Of a stretch of DNA of 64,000 bases, positions 46,532-57,769 are shown piece after piece. The stretch's first letter is position 1, and the number at the start of each line of letters is the position of its first letter. The notes under the pieces were generated by a model, which saw nothing but the letters and a program-made list of their open reading frames with translations, was not told the origin of the DNA and made no database searches. The stretch lies in NCBI RefSeq assembly GCF_048564905.1, contig NC_133007.1, positions 9,362,001-9,426,000 of the forward strand, given 5' to 3'. A program made the translations under genes and the position numbers. Source of the DNA: Vicugna pacos (taxonomy: Eukaryota > Chordata > Mammalia > Artiodactyla > Camelidae).

Positions 46532-48259
46532 TTTCTTTTTTAAGATTGAAGTATAGTTGATTTACAATATTGTATCAGTTTCAGGTGTACAGCAGTGTGA
46601 TTCAGTTATATATATATATATTAATATATAGGTGTTCTCTTTTTAAAATTCTTTTCCATTATAGGTTATTATAAGATATTCCCTGTGCTATACAGTAAAT
46701 TTTTGTTTATCTATTTTACATATGGTAGTATGTATCTGTTAATCCCATACTCCTAATTTATCCCTACCCCTCTTCCTCTTTGGTAATCATAAATTTGTTT
46801 TCTATATCTATGACTCTGTTTTCTGTTTTGTAAATTCCATTGTATCTTTTTTTAGGTTCCACATATAAGTGATATCATATGATACTCGTCTTTCTCTGTC
46901 TGACTTCACTTACTATGATAATCCCTGGGTCCATCTATGTTGCTGCAAATGACATTTCATTCTTTTTTATGGCTGAATAATATTCCATTGTATACATTTA
47001 CCACATCTTCTTTATCCATTCATTTGTTGATGGACACAGGTTGCTTCCATGTCTTGGCTATTACAAATAATGCTGCTATTAACATTGGGGTGCACGTATC
47101 TTTTTGAGTTACAGGTTTTGTCTTTTCCAGGTATATGCCCAGGAGTGGGATTGCTAGATCATGTGGTAACTCTAATTTTAGTTTTTTAAAGGAAACTCCC
47201 TACTGTTTTCCATAGTGGCTGCACCAAATTATTCTTACCAACAATATAGGAGGGTTATCTTTTCTCCACACCCTTTCCAGCATTTATTATTTGTAGACTT
47301 TTTGATGACAGCCATTCTGACTGGTGTGAGATAATATCTGTTGTAGTTTTGATTTGCATTTCTCTAATAATAGCAATATTGGGCATCTTTTCATATGCCT
47401 GTTGGCCATCAGTTTGTCTTCTTTGAAGAAATGTCTGTTTGGATCTTCTGCCCACTCTCACCAAAGTGGGTATAAAGGGAACATATCTCAACATTGGATT
47501 GTTTTTTGACATTAAGTTGTACAAACTGTTGGTATATTTTAGAAATTAAATATTTCTTGTTGGTCGCATTGTTGACGAACATTGTCTTCTATTCTGTAGG
47601 TTGTCTTTATTTTTGGTTTCCTTTGCTGTGTGAATGCCTATAGGTTTGATTAGGTCTCATGTGTTTATTTTTTGCTTTTATTTCTTTGCCTTGGGAGACT
47701 GACCTAAGAAAACAGTCCTATGATTCATGTCAGAGAATGTTTTGCTGGTGTTCTCTTCTAGGACTTTTACGGTGTCATGTCTTACATAAGTCTTTCAGCC
47801 ATGTTGAGTTTACTTTTGTGTATGGTGTGAGGGAGTGTTCTAACTTGATTGTTTTACATGCAGCTGTCCAGATTTCCCAACACCAGTAGCTGAAGAGACT
47901 GTCTTTTCTCCATTGTATATTCTTGCCTCCTCTTCAAAGATTTCCATTTGCGTGAAACATCCTTTTCCATCCCCTCACTTTCAGTCTATACCTCTCTTTC
48001 ATCCTAAATTGGGTCTCTTGTAGGCAGCATATTGTAGGTTCTTGTCTTATCATCCAAACTGCCACCGCATGTCTTTTGATTGGTACATTAATCCACTGAC
48101 ATTTAAAATAATTATTGATAAAGATGTATTACCATTTTAAGCTTTGTTTTCCAGTTGATTTTGTATTTCTTCTTGCTCCTTTCTTCTTTTTCTTTTTGTG
48201 ATTTGATGGTTTTGTTTCGTATTATGTGTGAGTTCCTTTTGAAAAAAGTTTTGTTTTTT

Positions 48260-48692
48260 GTGTATCTGCTTTTTTTTATTTTTTTATTTTAATTTTTTTA
48301 ACATTTTTTACTGAGTAGTAGTCATTTTACAATGTTGTGTCAAATTCCAGTGTAGAGAACCATTTTTCAGTTATACATGAACATACATATATTCATTGTC
48401 ACATTTATTTTTTCGCTATGAGCTACCACAAGATCTTGTATATATTTCCCTGTGCTATACAGTATAATCTTATTTATCTGTTCTACAGTTTGAAATCCCA
48501 GTCTGTCCCTTCCCACTCCCCACCCCCTTGGCAACCACAAGTTTGTATTCTATGTCTGTGAATCTGTTTCTCTTTTGTATTTATGTTTTTTTGTTTGTTT
48601 TTTTTTTTTTTTAATTCCACATATGAGTGATCTCATATGGTATTTTTCTTTCTCTTTCTGGCTTACTTCACTTAGAATGATGTGAATCTGCT
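48260..48692 (-). mobile_element. Young 5'-truncated L1, nested in the younger L1
   Basis: About 48,271-48,681 is antisense L1 3' end: T-rich tail, 'tcattttacaatgttgtgtc', 'cctgtgctatacagtataat', 'tggcaaccacaagtttgtat' and 'gagtgatctcatatggtatt', ending at 'cacttagaatga'. The flanks 'gtgtatctgct' (48,260-48,270) and 'gtgaatctgct' (48,682-48,692), each followed by a T-run, are the target duplication with one mismatch. It shares the diagnostic 'gtgtcaaattccagtg' with the twin-primed copy at 40.0 kb, so both belong to one young subfamily. Confidence 0.88.
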
Positions 48693-49119
48693 TTTTTTGT
48701 TTGACTTGTAGTTACCCTGTCTTTCAGGTATGTTAGCCCATAATTATATCTTCTTGTTTTAGAATGTTTGTCATATAAACTCACATATTCTAAAAGATTT
48801 ATATTTTCTTACATCCCTTGTTCACATTTTGTAATTTTAATGTCCTATTTTACATATGCATATTTATCCTTCTACTGTTCATTATAGTTATAATCACTTT
48901 CACAAAAAATTTTATTGTTTTTTAATCTGTGTACTAACTTATTTAAGTGAGCTTTTATCCTTTTATTTATTTACCTTTCCTATTGTGATTTTCCCTTTCC
49001 AAAGATTCTTACTTTTTCTATTTAGAAAAAAAGCCTTTCAATACTTCTTTTAGGATAAGTTTCACATTGCTGTATTCTTAGTTTTTGTTTGACTGATGAA
49101 TTCTTTGTCTCTCCTATTC

Positions 49120-49880
49120 TAAATGATAATCTTGCTGGGGTGCAAGTTTTTGCCTTTCAGGGCTTTGAATATATTTTGCTGCTCCCTTCTAGCCTGCAGA
49201 GTTGCTGTAGAGGAATCAGCTGATTGCCTTATGGGGATTCCCTTGTACCTGACTCATTGTTTTCCTCTCACTTTCTTTAGAATCCTCTCTAACTTTTGCT
49301 GTTTGAATTATGATATGTCTTGGAATAGTTCTGTTTGGGTTCATCTTGTTTGGGACCCTCTGTACCTGGATATATGTCTCTTTCTTTAGATTTTGGGAGT
49401 TTTCAGCCATAATTTCTTCTAATGCATCTTCAATCCCCCTTTCTCTTTCCTCTCCTTCTGGGATTCCTGTTATGTGTAGGTTGGCATGCTTTATATTATC
49501 TCAAAGATCCTGTAGTTGTTTTCTTTTTTTTTTCATTTCTCTATCTCTGCTCTTCTGATTGGATGATTTCCATTATTCTGTCTCCCAGATCACTTATTTG
49601 TTTTTCTGCATTTTTTCTTTTGCTGTTTGTTGCCTTTAGCTTACTCAGCTTTCATGTTTGCAATTGAGATGTCTAATTTTGACTGTCTCCTGTTTATAGT
49701 TTCTAGTTCCTTGTTACAGTGCTCTGCATTTCTATTGATAGTCTTTCTTAATTCCTTCAGCATTTTTACCACCTCCTTTTTGAACTCAGGACCTAGTAGA
49801 CTGGAGAAATCTGTTTCATTGCTTATTCTTTCAGGGAACTTCTCTTGTTCTTTTAATAGGAAGTACTTCTGCTTTTTCAT
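49120..49880 (-). pseudogene. L1 ORF1 relic with readable coiled-coil start
   Basis: The minus-strand frame 49,641-49,880 opens with 'MKKQKYFLLKEQEKFPERIS' and continues into a heptad-rich stretch ending 'LDISIANMKAE'. This is the N-terminus and coiled coil of L1 ORF1p, the RNA-binding trimeric protein. A second frame, 49,216-49,410, reads '...IQVQRVPNKMNPNRTIPRHI', which fits the conserved ORF1p region just after the RRM. The two frames are out of register and the C-terminal domain is not seen, so no working protein can be made. The start methionine lies directly downstream of the L1 5'UTR. Confidence 0.8.
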
Positions 49881-51132
49881 TTTAGTTGTATTTTTATGAC
49901 TCTATGAATTTAGGGGAAACATTATCTACTGTGGTCTTAAAGGTCTGTTTTTATGTGGGAGCCACCCTGGCTAGACTGTATGAGTCCAGTTCTGTGGTAC
50001 GAGGGCTGTTTTTGGTATGGATGCTTGCCATGTCTTTCCTCAGGGTGTGCTGGCCCTTGTCTCCTTGATAGTGAGTGTTTTTGGTGTTTTGGTGACCAGA
50101 GCCTGCATTGGATGTTGGGCAGGGCCTCCTCTTTGCTCTGTTGGTCACACCTCCATCATGGGCAGAGTCTGCTCCCCAGTTGTTGCAGCAGAATCTCTCA
50201 AATCTGGTTCTAAGCTGTGTTGTGAGGTCAGTGAGACTGGAGTATCCACTCTTGGAAAGGAGGCACTGTGTGTTCCTCCCCAGGTGCTGTCTACTGGGAT
50301 ATGCAACTCTGTGACACTCTGACACCTGACATGCACACCCACAAAGATCACTTTTGCAGGCACTGCCCTTGCAGGCTACCTGTATTGTGGGAGTGCCAGT
50401 AATTGACCCAGATTTCAGCCCTACCTCTCCGTGTGTGCACCCACCAAGTCAGCAAAACCCTTGGTGGCTGGACCTGTGTCTACTGTGAGCATGCAGATAA
50501 TGAGGCTGTTATGGCGAACCCACACCCCTCCCTTCCCATGTTGACAGTGGTGCTTCTGTGGTGGACCTGCACTGCATCCTGTGCATGCCCCCAGTTTTGG
50601 CGAAGGCCACACTCTATGCCCTTTGGGCTGTCTCTGCAAATCCAGATTGAGTTTTCTTCCCAAGTCTGCCAGTGAAGCCCGGTTTTCAGCACCCAGTCAC
50701 TGTGCATACCAGCAGGTGTGCAGCTTGGACTGGAAAGTGCAGTAATGTGGCAAGGATGGTTTATTCTGCTCTCTCTACCCTTTGGAGCTGCAGGCCACCT
50801 CCTAATCTCTCCTCTCCAGCCTCTGAAGCTCCTTATCTATTCCTGAAGCCCTCCCGGCCAGTGAAGGAGCTTCCCAGAGGGAAGGAACCTTTCTTCTTTC
50901 ATAGCTTCCTCCCAGGGGCACAGATCCTGTCCTGCTTCCTCTTTTCCCTTTTTCCTTCCTCCTACCCAATTACATGGGGATCCTTCTTGTAGCTTTGGCT
51001 GTACAAGATCTTTTGCGAGCTTTCAGTAGGTATTCTGTGAGAATTTTTCCATATGTAGATATATTTTTGATGTATTTGTGGAAGAAGGTGGGCTCCATGT
51101 CCCTCCACTCCACCATCTTGATATCTTCTCAG

Positions 51133-51419
51133 ACCACTTTCTTACTTGCTTTTAATGTCTGCTTTTTCTATAGTTACCGTCCTACATCCATCCTTATATT
51201 GTTTTTCTGTATCAATCTCACCAGAAGTTTCTCTTTATTAGTCTTTTCAAAGAACCATCATTTCTATTTATTCTTATTTTCTGTATCATTGATATTTGTT
51301 CTTATCTTTATTATATCCTTACTTCTAAGTATTTATTCTGAAGTGTTTTCCCTAATATCATTACTATTATTTTTGACTGAAAATATTTTGACTCACCTAA
51401 ATATGTGCTTATTTCTTTT
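51133..51419 (-). mobile_element. Old L1M, minus strand, second part
   Basis: 'gcttttaatgtctgcttttt', 'agtcttttcaaagaaccatc' and 'cttattttctgtatcattga' are the antisense ORF2 linker, the sequence expected after the 46.53-kb break. This confirms that the 46.5-51.1 kb L1 inserted into this element. Confidence 0.65.
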
Positions 51420-52142
51420 CTCACCACTACGTCTTTTCTTTTTATTGAAGTATTGTTAGTGTAGAGTATTATAAAAGTTACAGATGTACAATATAGTGAT
51501 TCATACTTTCTAAAGGTATATTCCATTTATAGCTACTATAAAATACTGGCTATAGTCCCCATGTTGTACAGTATATCCTTGTAGCTTCTTTTGTACATAA
51601 TAGTTTCTGCCTCTTAACCCCCTGCTCCTATGTAGCCCCTCCCCACACATCCTCTCCCCACTGGAACCACTAGTTAGTTCTCTGTATCTGTGAATCTGCT
51701 TCTTCTTTGTTATATTCAATAGTTTGTTGTATTTTTTAGCTTCCACATGTAAGTGATGCTATATAGTGTTTGTCTTTCTCTGACTGACATTTCACTTAGC
51801 ATAAAACTCTCCAAGTCCTTCCATGTTGCTGCAAATGGCAAAATTTGTTTTTTATGGCTAAGTAGTATTCCGTCATGTATATGTATATATACACACACAC
51901 CATATCTTCTTTATCATTTCATCTGTTGATGGACACTTTTGTTGCTTCCATATCATGGCAGTTCTAAATAGTGCTGCTCTGAACATTGAGGTACATGTAC
52001 CTTTTCAAATTGTGTTTTTGTTTTCTTCAGATACATACCTGGGAGTGGAATTGCCAGGTCATGTGATCATCTCAATCGATGCAGAAAAAGTTTTTGAGAA
52101 AATTCAACATCCATCTATGATAAAAACTCACCACTACTTCTT
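51420..52142 (-). mobile_element. L1 with 5' inversion and large internal loss, 16-bp TSD
   Basis: From 51,436 to about 52,062 the plus strand is antisense L1 3'UTR and ORF2 C-terminus ('attgaagtattgttagtgta', 'gatggacacttttgttgctt', 'cctgggagtggaattgccag'). From about 52,063 to 52,126 the strand flips: the frame there reads 'IISIDAEKVFEKIQHPSMIK' in sense, which is RT motif A of L1 ORF2 (IISIDAEKAFDKIQHPFM). The flanks 'ctcaccactacgtctt' (51,420-51,435) and 'ctcaccactacttctt' (52,127-52,142) differ at one base. The two parts lie about 2 kb or more apart in an intact L1, so the inversion came with an unusually large loss. Confidence 0.88.
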
Positions 52143-53070
52143 GTATCTCAGACCTCGCTGAGGCTATTTCCTAATTCTCAGTGTATATCCTCTGAAAGTC
52201 TCTTTAATGAAAGCTTGCTGATGGTGAACTTTCTCAGGTTTTGTTTACTTGAGAGTGTCTTTACTTTTTTTTTTTCAGAACTTTAAATATTCCATGTCTT
52301 CTGGCATCTGTTATGGCTCTGATTTCAGTCTAACTGTAGTTCTTTGGCAGGTAATCTGTCTTTTCTTCCTGGCTTCTTTTAGAATCTACTTTTGTGTTTG
52401 GCGTTAATCTGTTTCATTACCGTACACGTGCATGAGGGGGTTCTTTGTATTTATCTTGCATGTTTGTTTTTCTTCCTTTATCTCTGGACTCTTGATGTTC
52501 ATAAATTCTAGAAAACTATCAGTCACTATTGTTCTAGATATTTCCTCTCCTACATTGTTCACTGAGATTTTGATGTGAGGTTAAGCCTTTTTATTCTATT
52601 CTCCTTGCTTTTTAGTTCCTTCACAGATTTCTTTGTTCTTGCCTTTCTGCTGCTTTCTGCATAAGCTTCTCTTCATCTGTAATTAGTCTATTCAGCATAC
52701 TTTCAATTTCAATGACTATATTATATGATTATATTTTTTCACTTCTAAAAATTCCTTTTATTTTATTTTATACATTTTCTGGTAATTTCTGATTGGATTT
52801 TGTTCCATGTTTATTTTTATTCTGTCTTCAAAAAAATCTCATTTGTACTTATTGTATATTCCCAGTCTGAGCTTCTAAATTCTTTGTGTTTCTCCCTCTA
52901 GCTTGTTTTTTATTCCTAGTAGCTTGTTTCCATGTGAGTTTGATGACTTTGTAAAAATTGTGAACTGATACTTGATTTAGTTTAATCTGTTTTAATTCAG
53001 AGGGCCTATCTTTGACTTGCTTTCTTCCAGACAGGACTTCTATTCAGTTCTTCAGAAGCTAGGGGACACT
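52143..53070 (-). mobile_element. Old L1M, minus strand, third part (ORF1/5' region)
   Basis: 'tgctgatggtgaactttctc', 'aatattccatgtcttctggc', 'gatgttcataaattctagaa' and 'tttcaatttcaatgactata' follow antisense ORF1 and 5' sequence of an old L1. It may be the continuation of the element split at 46.5 and 51.4 kb, or a neighbouring copy, since the endonuclease part is not visible between them. Confidence 0.55.
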
Positions 53071-53074
53071 ATTG

Positions 53075-53172
53075 ACTGGGACTTCTTTAGCCCCCTTAGA
53101 GGGTCCTGTCTTAGTGCTGGCGTACTGGGACTTCTTTAGCCCCCTTAGAGGGTCCTGTCTTAGTGCTGGCGT
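53075..53172. repeat. Perfect 49-bp tandem duplication
   Basis: The units 53,075-53,123 and 53,124-53,172 are identical. Each starts 'actgggacttctttagcccc' and ends 'agtgctggcgt'. It lies at the outer edge of the L1 5' region. Perfect identity suggests either a recent event, a length polymorphism or an assembly artefact. Confidence 0.97.
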
Positions 53173-54284
53173 CTCACATTCTGCTCCCTACTTTGCAGCA
53201 CACCCCAGCTGTCTCATCGTAATTCTGGTGCTATTCTTGCCATTTGTCCCCATCGTACATTTAAATTTACCACTGGCTTCCTTTCACCATTTGCATCTCA
53301 ACGCTCCCTTCCCTGCTTCTCCGCCTTACATCTGCGAGAGGCCAGTAATGCTTTTACAGTCATGCTTTTTTTTCCCAGTTTATATAGGGCATAGTTCTCT
53401 CGATTGGAAAGGACTTCAGAGTGTCTAGTCCACTGCAATGTTAATACAATCATTACATTTTATTTACTTTACTCCTAATAGAGTCTTTAGATCCTTATTC
53501 TGGACTCCTTTCCCTTCATTTTATGCTTAATTATATGATTTCCTAAACAGCACCTGATTGAATGCGTTAATAAGGAGGATAGGAGCAGCCTAGCAGAGAG
53601 AAAGGAGGTATAGCAGCTAAACCTGGATAGTAAGAAAAAAACAAAAAAAGAAAAAGAAAATTGTAGTAAGGACACAAAATGATGGGGATCTGGGGCTATT
53701 TGTTAAAGAGTAAATAAGCCACAGGCATAAATGCAGAGGCAGGACGGCATGAGCCTTTTAGCGTTCCACGAGGTGCCCCTTCATCCAGCACCTACCCTGA
53801 ATTTTGCTGAAATAAATACAAAAGGAGAAAAATTGTGCCTGTTCAAAGTATGATAGAAAACCACACCAGTGATATCAGTTGTGAAACAAAGGTCGTGATT
53901 CTTTCTTTCTGGAGTTATTAAAATTACAACATTGTTATAAAAAGAAATATCAGAAAATTCTTGATGCCATCTTTTGGGGCAAACAGTAGTTCATCCCACT
54001 CTGGCTTTTCTCCTTTGACCTCCCTGGCGCCTTGACGTCTCCATGTGACTGCACAGTGTAATCACTTTACGTCCATTTCCTGACCTGAAGAAAGGTTCAA
54101 TCATGCTGCATGTATTTTGTAAAGGAATAGGAAAAAAATGTGTAGAAAAATAGCTAAGGCAGGAAACTCATCAATTTTTTTCTGGAAAATGAAGAAAAAT
54201 TTTTTTTTCCTGGATGATACTCTTCTGTAGGAATTCTAAATAATGACTTTATTGTGCACATTTCCCAATCACCTTTCCATTGTC
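53173..54284. other. Unique stretch, no gene supported
   Basis: Nothing assigned. The 118-aa plus-strand frame that enters from the duplication (53,072-53,428) has no known motif. A-rich tract at 53,635-53,660. Confidence 0.4.
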
Positions 54285-54655
54285 CGTTTTTGCATGGTAA
54301 CCAACTACCTTAACATTTAGTGGCTTTAAACAAAAACTGGGGTTTTTTTTTTTTTTTGAGTTCACAACTTGGGAATGTGTGCTGGTCTCAGCTGGCCTCA
54401 CCCCTGCACCCAGGTTCAGCTGGCAGCTAGTGCCTCACTCGCATTGTCTGGCGGTCATCTGGGTGTTGGCTGATGTAGGGCATCTGTCTCTCGTCACCCA
54501 GCAGGTGAGCTAAGCTGCTCCATGTGGTGATGGCTTCCGGGTTCCTAAGGGCTCTTGAAGCCATGGCTTAGGACACACACAGCATCACTGTTAGTCAAAG
54601 CAAGCCTGAAGGCCAGCAGATTCAAGGCGTAGGGAAATAGACCTCACTTGACGGG
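54285..54655 (-). mobile_element. Old LTR-like mammalian repeat, minus strand
   Basis: 'catggtaaccaactacctta', 'acatttagtggctttaaaca', 'ttcacaacttgggaatgtgt', 'cggtcatctgggtgttggct' and 'gtgagctaagctgctccatg' recall a well-known old repeat that begins 'aacaaaccaccccaaaactt' + 'agtggcttaaaacaacaa'. The type is LTR-like (MLT class?), but I cannot settle family or direction firmly. It is an old, degraded fossil. Confidence 0.5.
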
Positions 54656-56115
54656 AAGACCTGCAGAGTTCTATGGCCAGTTTTGCGCCCTGGCAGTGCC
54701 TCTTTGGTGTATCAGAGTGGACGAGGCTCCTATGTATCGAGAGGCTCTGAGTTCTATCCTGGGTTCTTCCTTGGGACCCTGTCGCACTGCCTGTGCCACT
54801 GCATTTCCACTTTTACCAACACTGGGTCAGGCTGGAGCCTTGTGATTAACTCTGGTGGTAGACCCAGGTGAATAAGGAGAGGAGTTCAGATCACTGGACC
54901 TCACCGTGAAGCCTAGCAGGCCTGCTGGCTTTTCAAAATTTCCTCTTCGTCTGGAAATGCTCTTGGATGTGGGACCACTTACTCCCTCTCTAGGTAGGGA
55001 ATGTTCTGCGGTTCCAGGGAAGAGCCAAGGCGGTGTGCTCTGTGTGGAAGTTCATTTCTCTGAACAGGTGCAGCCCGCCGTATGGCGTGGGTGAGGGGTG
55101 CTGGCGGGGAGTGAGAACACAACCCCAGCATCTCCAGGCCTGCTTGCATTCTGCCTCCTCCGATCCCTCCCCCTCCTCCCCCTCTGGGTAGCACCACATG
55201 GTGGGAAATTGCAACTTGTCACTTCTTCGGGTGTGATAGCAAAATCTTGGTTCCTTGAATAGAACAGCTTAATGTTAATTTTCAGGCAAAGAGGAGCTGT
55301 GTATGTGTGTATGCCTGTGTGTGTGTGTTTGTGTGCACATGCGTGCCTGTGCACAAATGTTTGTCAGGGTGAGGGTTGCTATCACTGAGACTGGATTGAG
55401 ACTAAATCATGCTGCGTCTCTGGCAGAAGAAATATTCACCCCAAACCTTCCCAAGTTCTCCTCCTACACCATAAGCTCCTTCGGAATGTCATCTTCCTTG
55501 GCCCACCCCTGGCCTCGGATTTCTTTCCTCTTCTCTAGCTGAAATCCAGAGAGAGCCTCTTTGAATCTCCTCAGGCAAATCCACCCCCACAATGTAACTC
55601 TCATTTTCTCTAGTTGCAGTTTGGAGACTCTGCCCTCAATTTCTTTATTTCTTCCCGTCTTCCTACCACCCTGAATCTCACTTTGCTTTCTCATTCTACA
55701 CATATTGTGGTATTTTTCTTTCTTTGACATGCTTCGAAATAAACAACAAAGGGGAGATGGAAGAAATAGCAAAATGCTAAGCAATATTTTTGACAGATTT
55801 TTTTCCCCTTATCAGACCATTAAGAATCTGGCTATCGGCAATTCTGTTGAAGGTAATGTACAAAGCAAGTTACACAGATATGATCCCCAGTACTAGAAAT
55901 TTAATTCTATAAGGTGTGTGCTCCTTGTATCTCTCCTAGATTCAGAGGAGCTTATAGGCAGTCATTTTATATTAGATTGAATCACAGGAAATTGCTGATG
56001 TTCAACCATTGTTGACCTACAAAAATGACAATCTCATATGGTCCAAGCTATTTTATGTTAGCTCACTAATAAATACTTTTAATTAATTATTTGGTGAGGC
56101 ATTCTTCCCCTGAGT
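54656..56115. other. Unique stretch with a TG-rich tract
   Basis: Between 55,296 and 55,350 an imperfect (TG)n tract occurs ('gtgtatgtgtgtatgcctgt', then 'gtgtgtgtgtttgtgtgcac'). Overlapping frames at 54,648-55,094 and 54,979-55,354 are not convincing genes; several minus-strand frames simply read CA/GA-rich sequence as His/Thr or Gly runs. Confidence 0.45.
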
Positions 56116-56117
56116 CT

Positions 56118-56770
56118 GGATTAAGCCAGGAAAAAAAAAAGTTACCCCCTTTCTCATCTTGCCTCTACTATTGTAATAGCTTCCTATATGTTTTTTTTTT
56201 TTGCCTCCATCTGATCCCCTGTCCTCCCTTTAATCAAGTCATCACGCTCATTGAAAGCATCGATAATGCCTCTGGATAAAAACTAAATTATCTGGTCTGG
56301 CATGCAGGTCTCTTCCTGTGTGGGGGCTCCAATCTGTTTTTCCAGCCTCTTACACTCTCTCTCTGTCCCATATTCCTTTGGCTTTAGCCACAGCTCCCCA
56401 AGAACTGTAGACATGGAGCGTACCAAGGGGGTCCCATATCATGGGTTTGCTTGTGGATCCTTCTGCCCAGAATGCTTTTCTCCACTTGTCTTCTAGAGAA
56501 ACCCCTACACAGCCTGGGAAGCCTCACTTCTAAAGTCACTTACTTTTTGCTCTCCTTTCTTGACCCAGCCCTGGGTGGATTAATTGCTCCTTTTCCTGGA
56601 TTCTCTTATAACTGTTACACACTTTCTATTATATTATACTTATTTGTGGGCTATGCACTCCGACAGTTTTGAGTCCTCTACAGACTCGGCCTGTGTTTTA
56701 ATCACCTTTGTATCCCTAGCATTGCCTGGCCCCTGGAGAATGCCCCATAAATGTTGGTGAAGCGGATTCC
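56118..56770 (+). mobile_element. L2 LINE 3' part, plus strand
   Basis: Sense L2 order is clear: 'ctactattgtaatagcttcc', 'aatcaagtcatcacgctcat', 'tctggtctggcatgcaggtc', 'ttctgcccagaatgcttttc', 'agcctgggaagcctcacttc', 'tttgtatccctagcattgcc' and 'gccccataaatgttggtgaa'. About 650 bp up to the 3' terminus. Confidence 0.82.
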
Positions 56771-57286
56771 TGGTCCACAAAATTCTTCCACATTTTCTTT
56801 TCCTACTCAGGATGGAAGAAAGAAATTCAGAGGCAAGCGAGTTGCAAATATTAAAGTTAATGAGCTTGCAAACATTCCATTTGAATTTGGATAGAGAGAG
56901 AATATTCAAGGCAGTCTTTGTTTTCCCTGTCCCAGCTGTGATTAGTTATTTTAGAAAAGATTAATATATCTTTAATCCAAGTACATCACATATTTCTCAC
57001 TTATTTGAAGCAGCAGAGGACACCTTTCCGATTTAATGTTGAAACATGCAGTAACTTCTGTTTAAACATCACTTCATAACCAACAGATTTTTGTTTTCTC
57101 CATTAATCAAATTTAACTTAATTCCCACAGTATCTCCAGGGAATGCAGCTGGCCAAGGATATCCTGTTTTCTTAAGGTGATGAAACTCCTGCTTAGTTCT
57201 GAGAGACTGGAATTTTAAAATTCAAATTGAATTTAGCTTAGAGCTTGTCCCAAATGCTAACCCCTGAATCTTAGTTTTCACTTGTG
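56771..57286. other. Unique stretch
   Basis: No gene or repeat recognised. Confidence 0.45.
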
Positions 57287-57295
57287 TTTCTTTTC

Positions 57296-57332
<37 letters not shown>

Positions 57333-57333
57333 T
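57287..57333. repeat. (TTTTC)n microsatellite with poly-T end
   Basis: About six 'ttttc' units run from 57,287 to about 57,318 and pass into a pure T-run. This is a simple repeat and perhaps the tail of an unrecognised minus-strand retroposon. Confidence 0.9.
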
Positions 57334-57529
57334 GGACTCCTCAGTCTGAGCCACTGCCTTGAGAAAATCAAGTCTGTTTCAAAGTTGGAAGAGTTCAGCC
57401 ACAGGAGGGGTCTAATTCATGAGACAGAGGCTGAGCTTCCTAGGACCCTGCAGGGAGCAGTTAGGAGCCCTGGGAGCTGGGATGCAGAAGCATGAGGGGC
57501 TGGTCCAGGGGGGGACTCCAGAGTTCCCG

Positions 57530-57690
57530 ATTCTGCAGCTTTTCCTGAGAAGGCTGGAGGATGGGTTGGGAGGGGCGCGCGGTGGGAGAAGGCGGCGGTT
57601 GCCACCGGCGGAGCTGCGAACAGCAGCAGGCAGAGCAGCGGGACTGACCGAGGAGGGCCATGCCAGCGGCTCCGAGCTAACTGTGCCCTC
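57530..57690. promoter_or_regulatory. Small CpG-rich block, possible promoter or first exon
   Basis: About a dozen CpGs fall in the 110 bases from 57,575 to 57,685 ('ggggcgcgcggtgggagaag', 'gcggcggttgccaccggcgg'), far above the surroundings. Frames stay open on both strands for over 100 codons (plus 57,419-57,760; minus 57,412-57,768), which is expected for GC-rich DNA and does not show coding. No TATA box is obvious and no known protein is recognised. It may be a weak CpG-island promoter, a non-coding first exon or merely a GC-rich patch. Confidence 0.35.
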
Positions 57691-57769
57691 TTCCCCCCAC
57701 TCAGCAGTAGCTCTGAGGCAGAGAGCAGCAGAACAAGTGTCCCCAAAGGGATCTGTGTGACTGCTCATT

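Larger units (their letters stand above)
46532..51132 (-). mobile_element. Younger L1 with complete 5' end but internal ORF2 deletion
   Basis: The low end is the antisense L1 3'UTR ('agattgaagtatagttgatt', 'ggtgtacagcagtgtgattc'), followed by the ORF2 C-terminus to about 47,940 ('ctgaagagactgtcttttct'). The next phrase, 'gggtctcttgtaggcagcat' (48,012), is the endonuclease end of ORF2, so about 2.6 kb with the RT is missing. ORF1 lies at about 49.1-49.88 kb. The 5'UTR runs to about 51,132, where the minus strand reads 'agatatcaagatggtggagt', the typical start of an L1 ('aagatggcgga'). A younger L1 sits inside at 48.27-48.68 kb. It cannot move, since ORF2 is deleted. Confidence 0.8.

Noticed and set aside
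50974-51459. 161-aa plus-strand open frame
   Set aside because: It reads the antisense of an L1 5' end and then of the older L1's ORF2; the Leu/Phe/Ser richness is the T-rich strand of L1.
55290-55360. Coding sequence rich in His/Cys/Val
   Set aside because: It is an imperfect TG dinucleotide tract.
57412-57768. 118-aa and 113-aa open frames on opposite strands
   Set aside because: GC-rich DNA has few stops in all frames; nothing recognisable is encoded. Kept only as a possible CpG-rich regulatory block.
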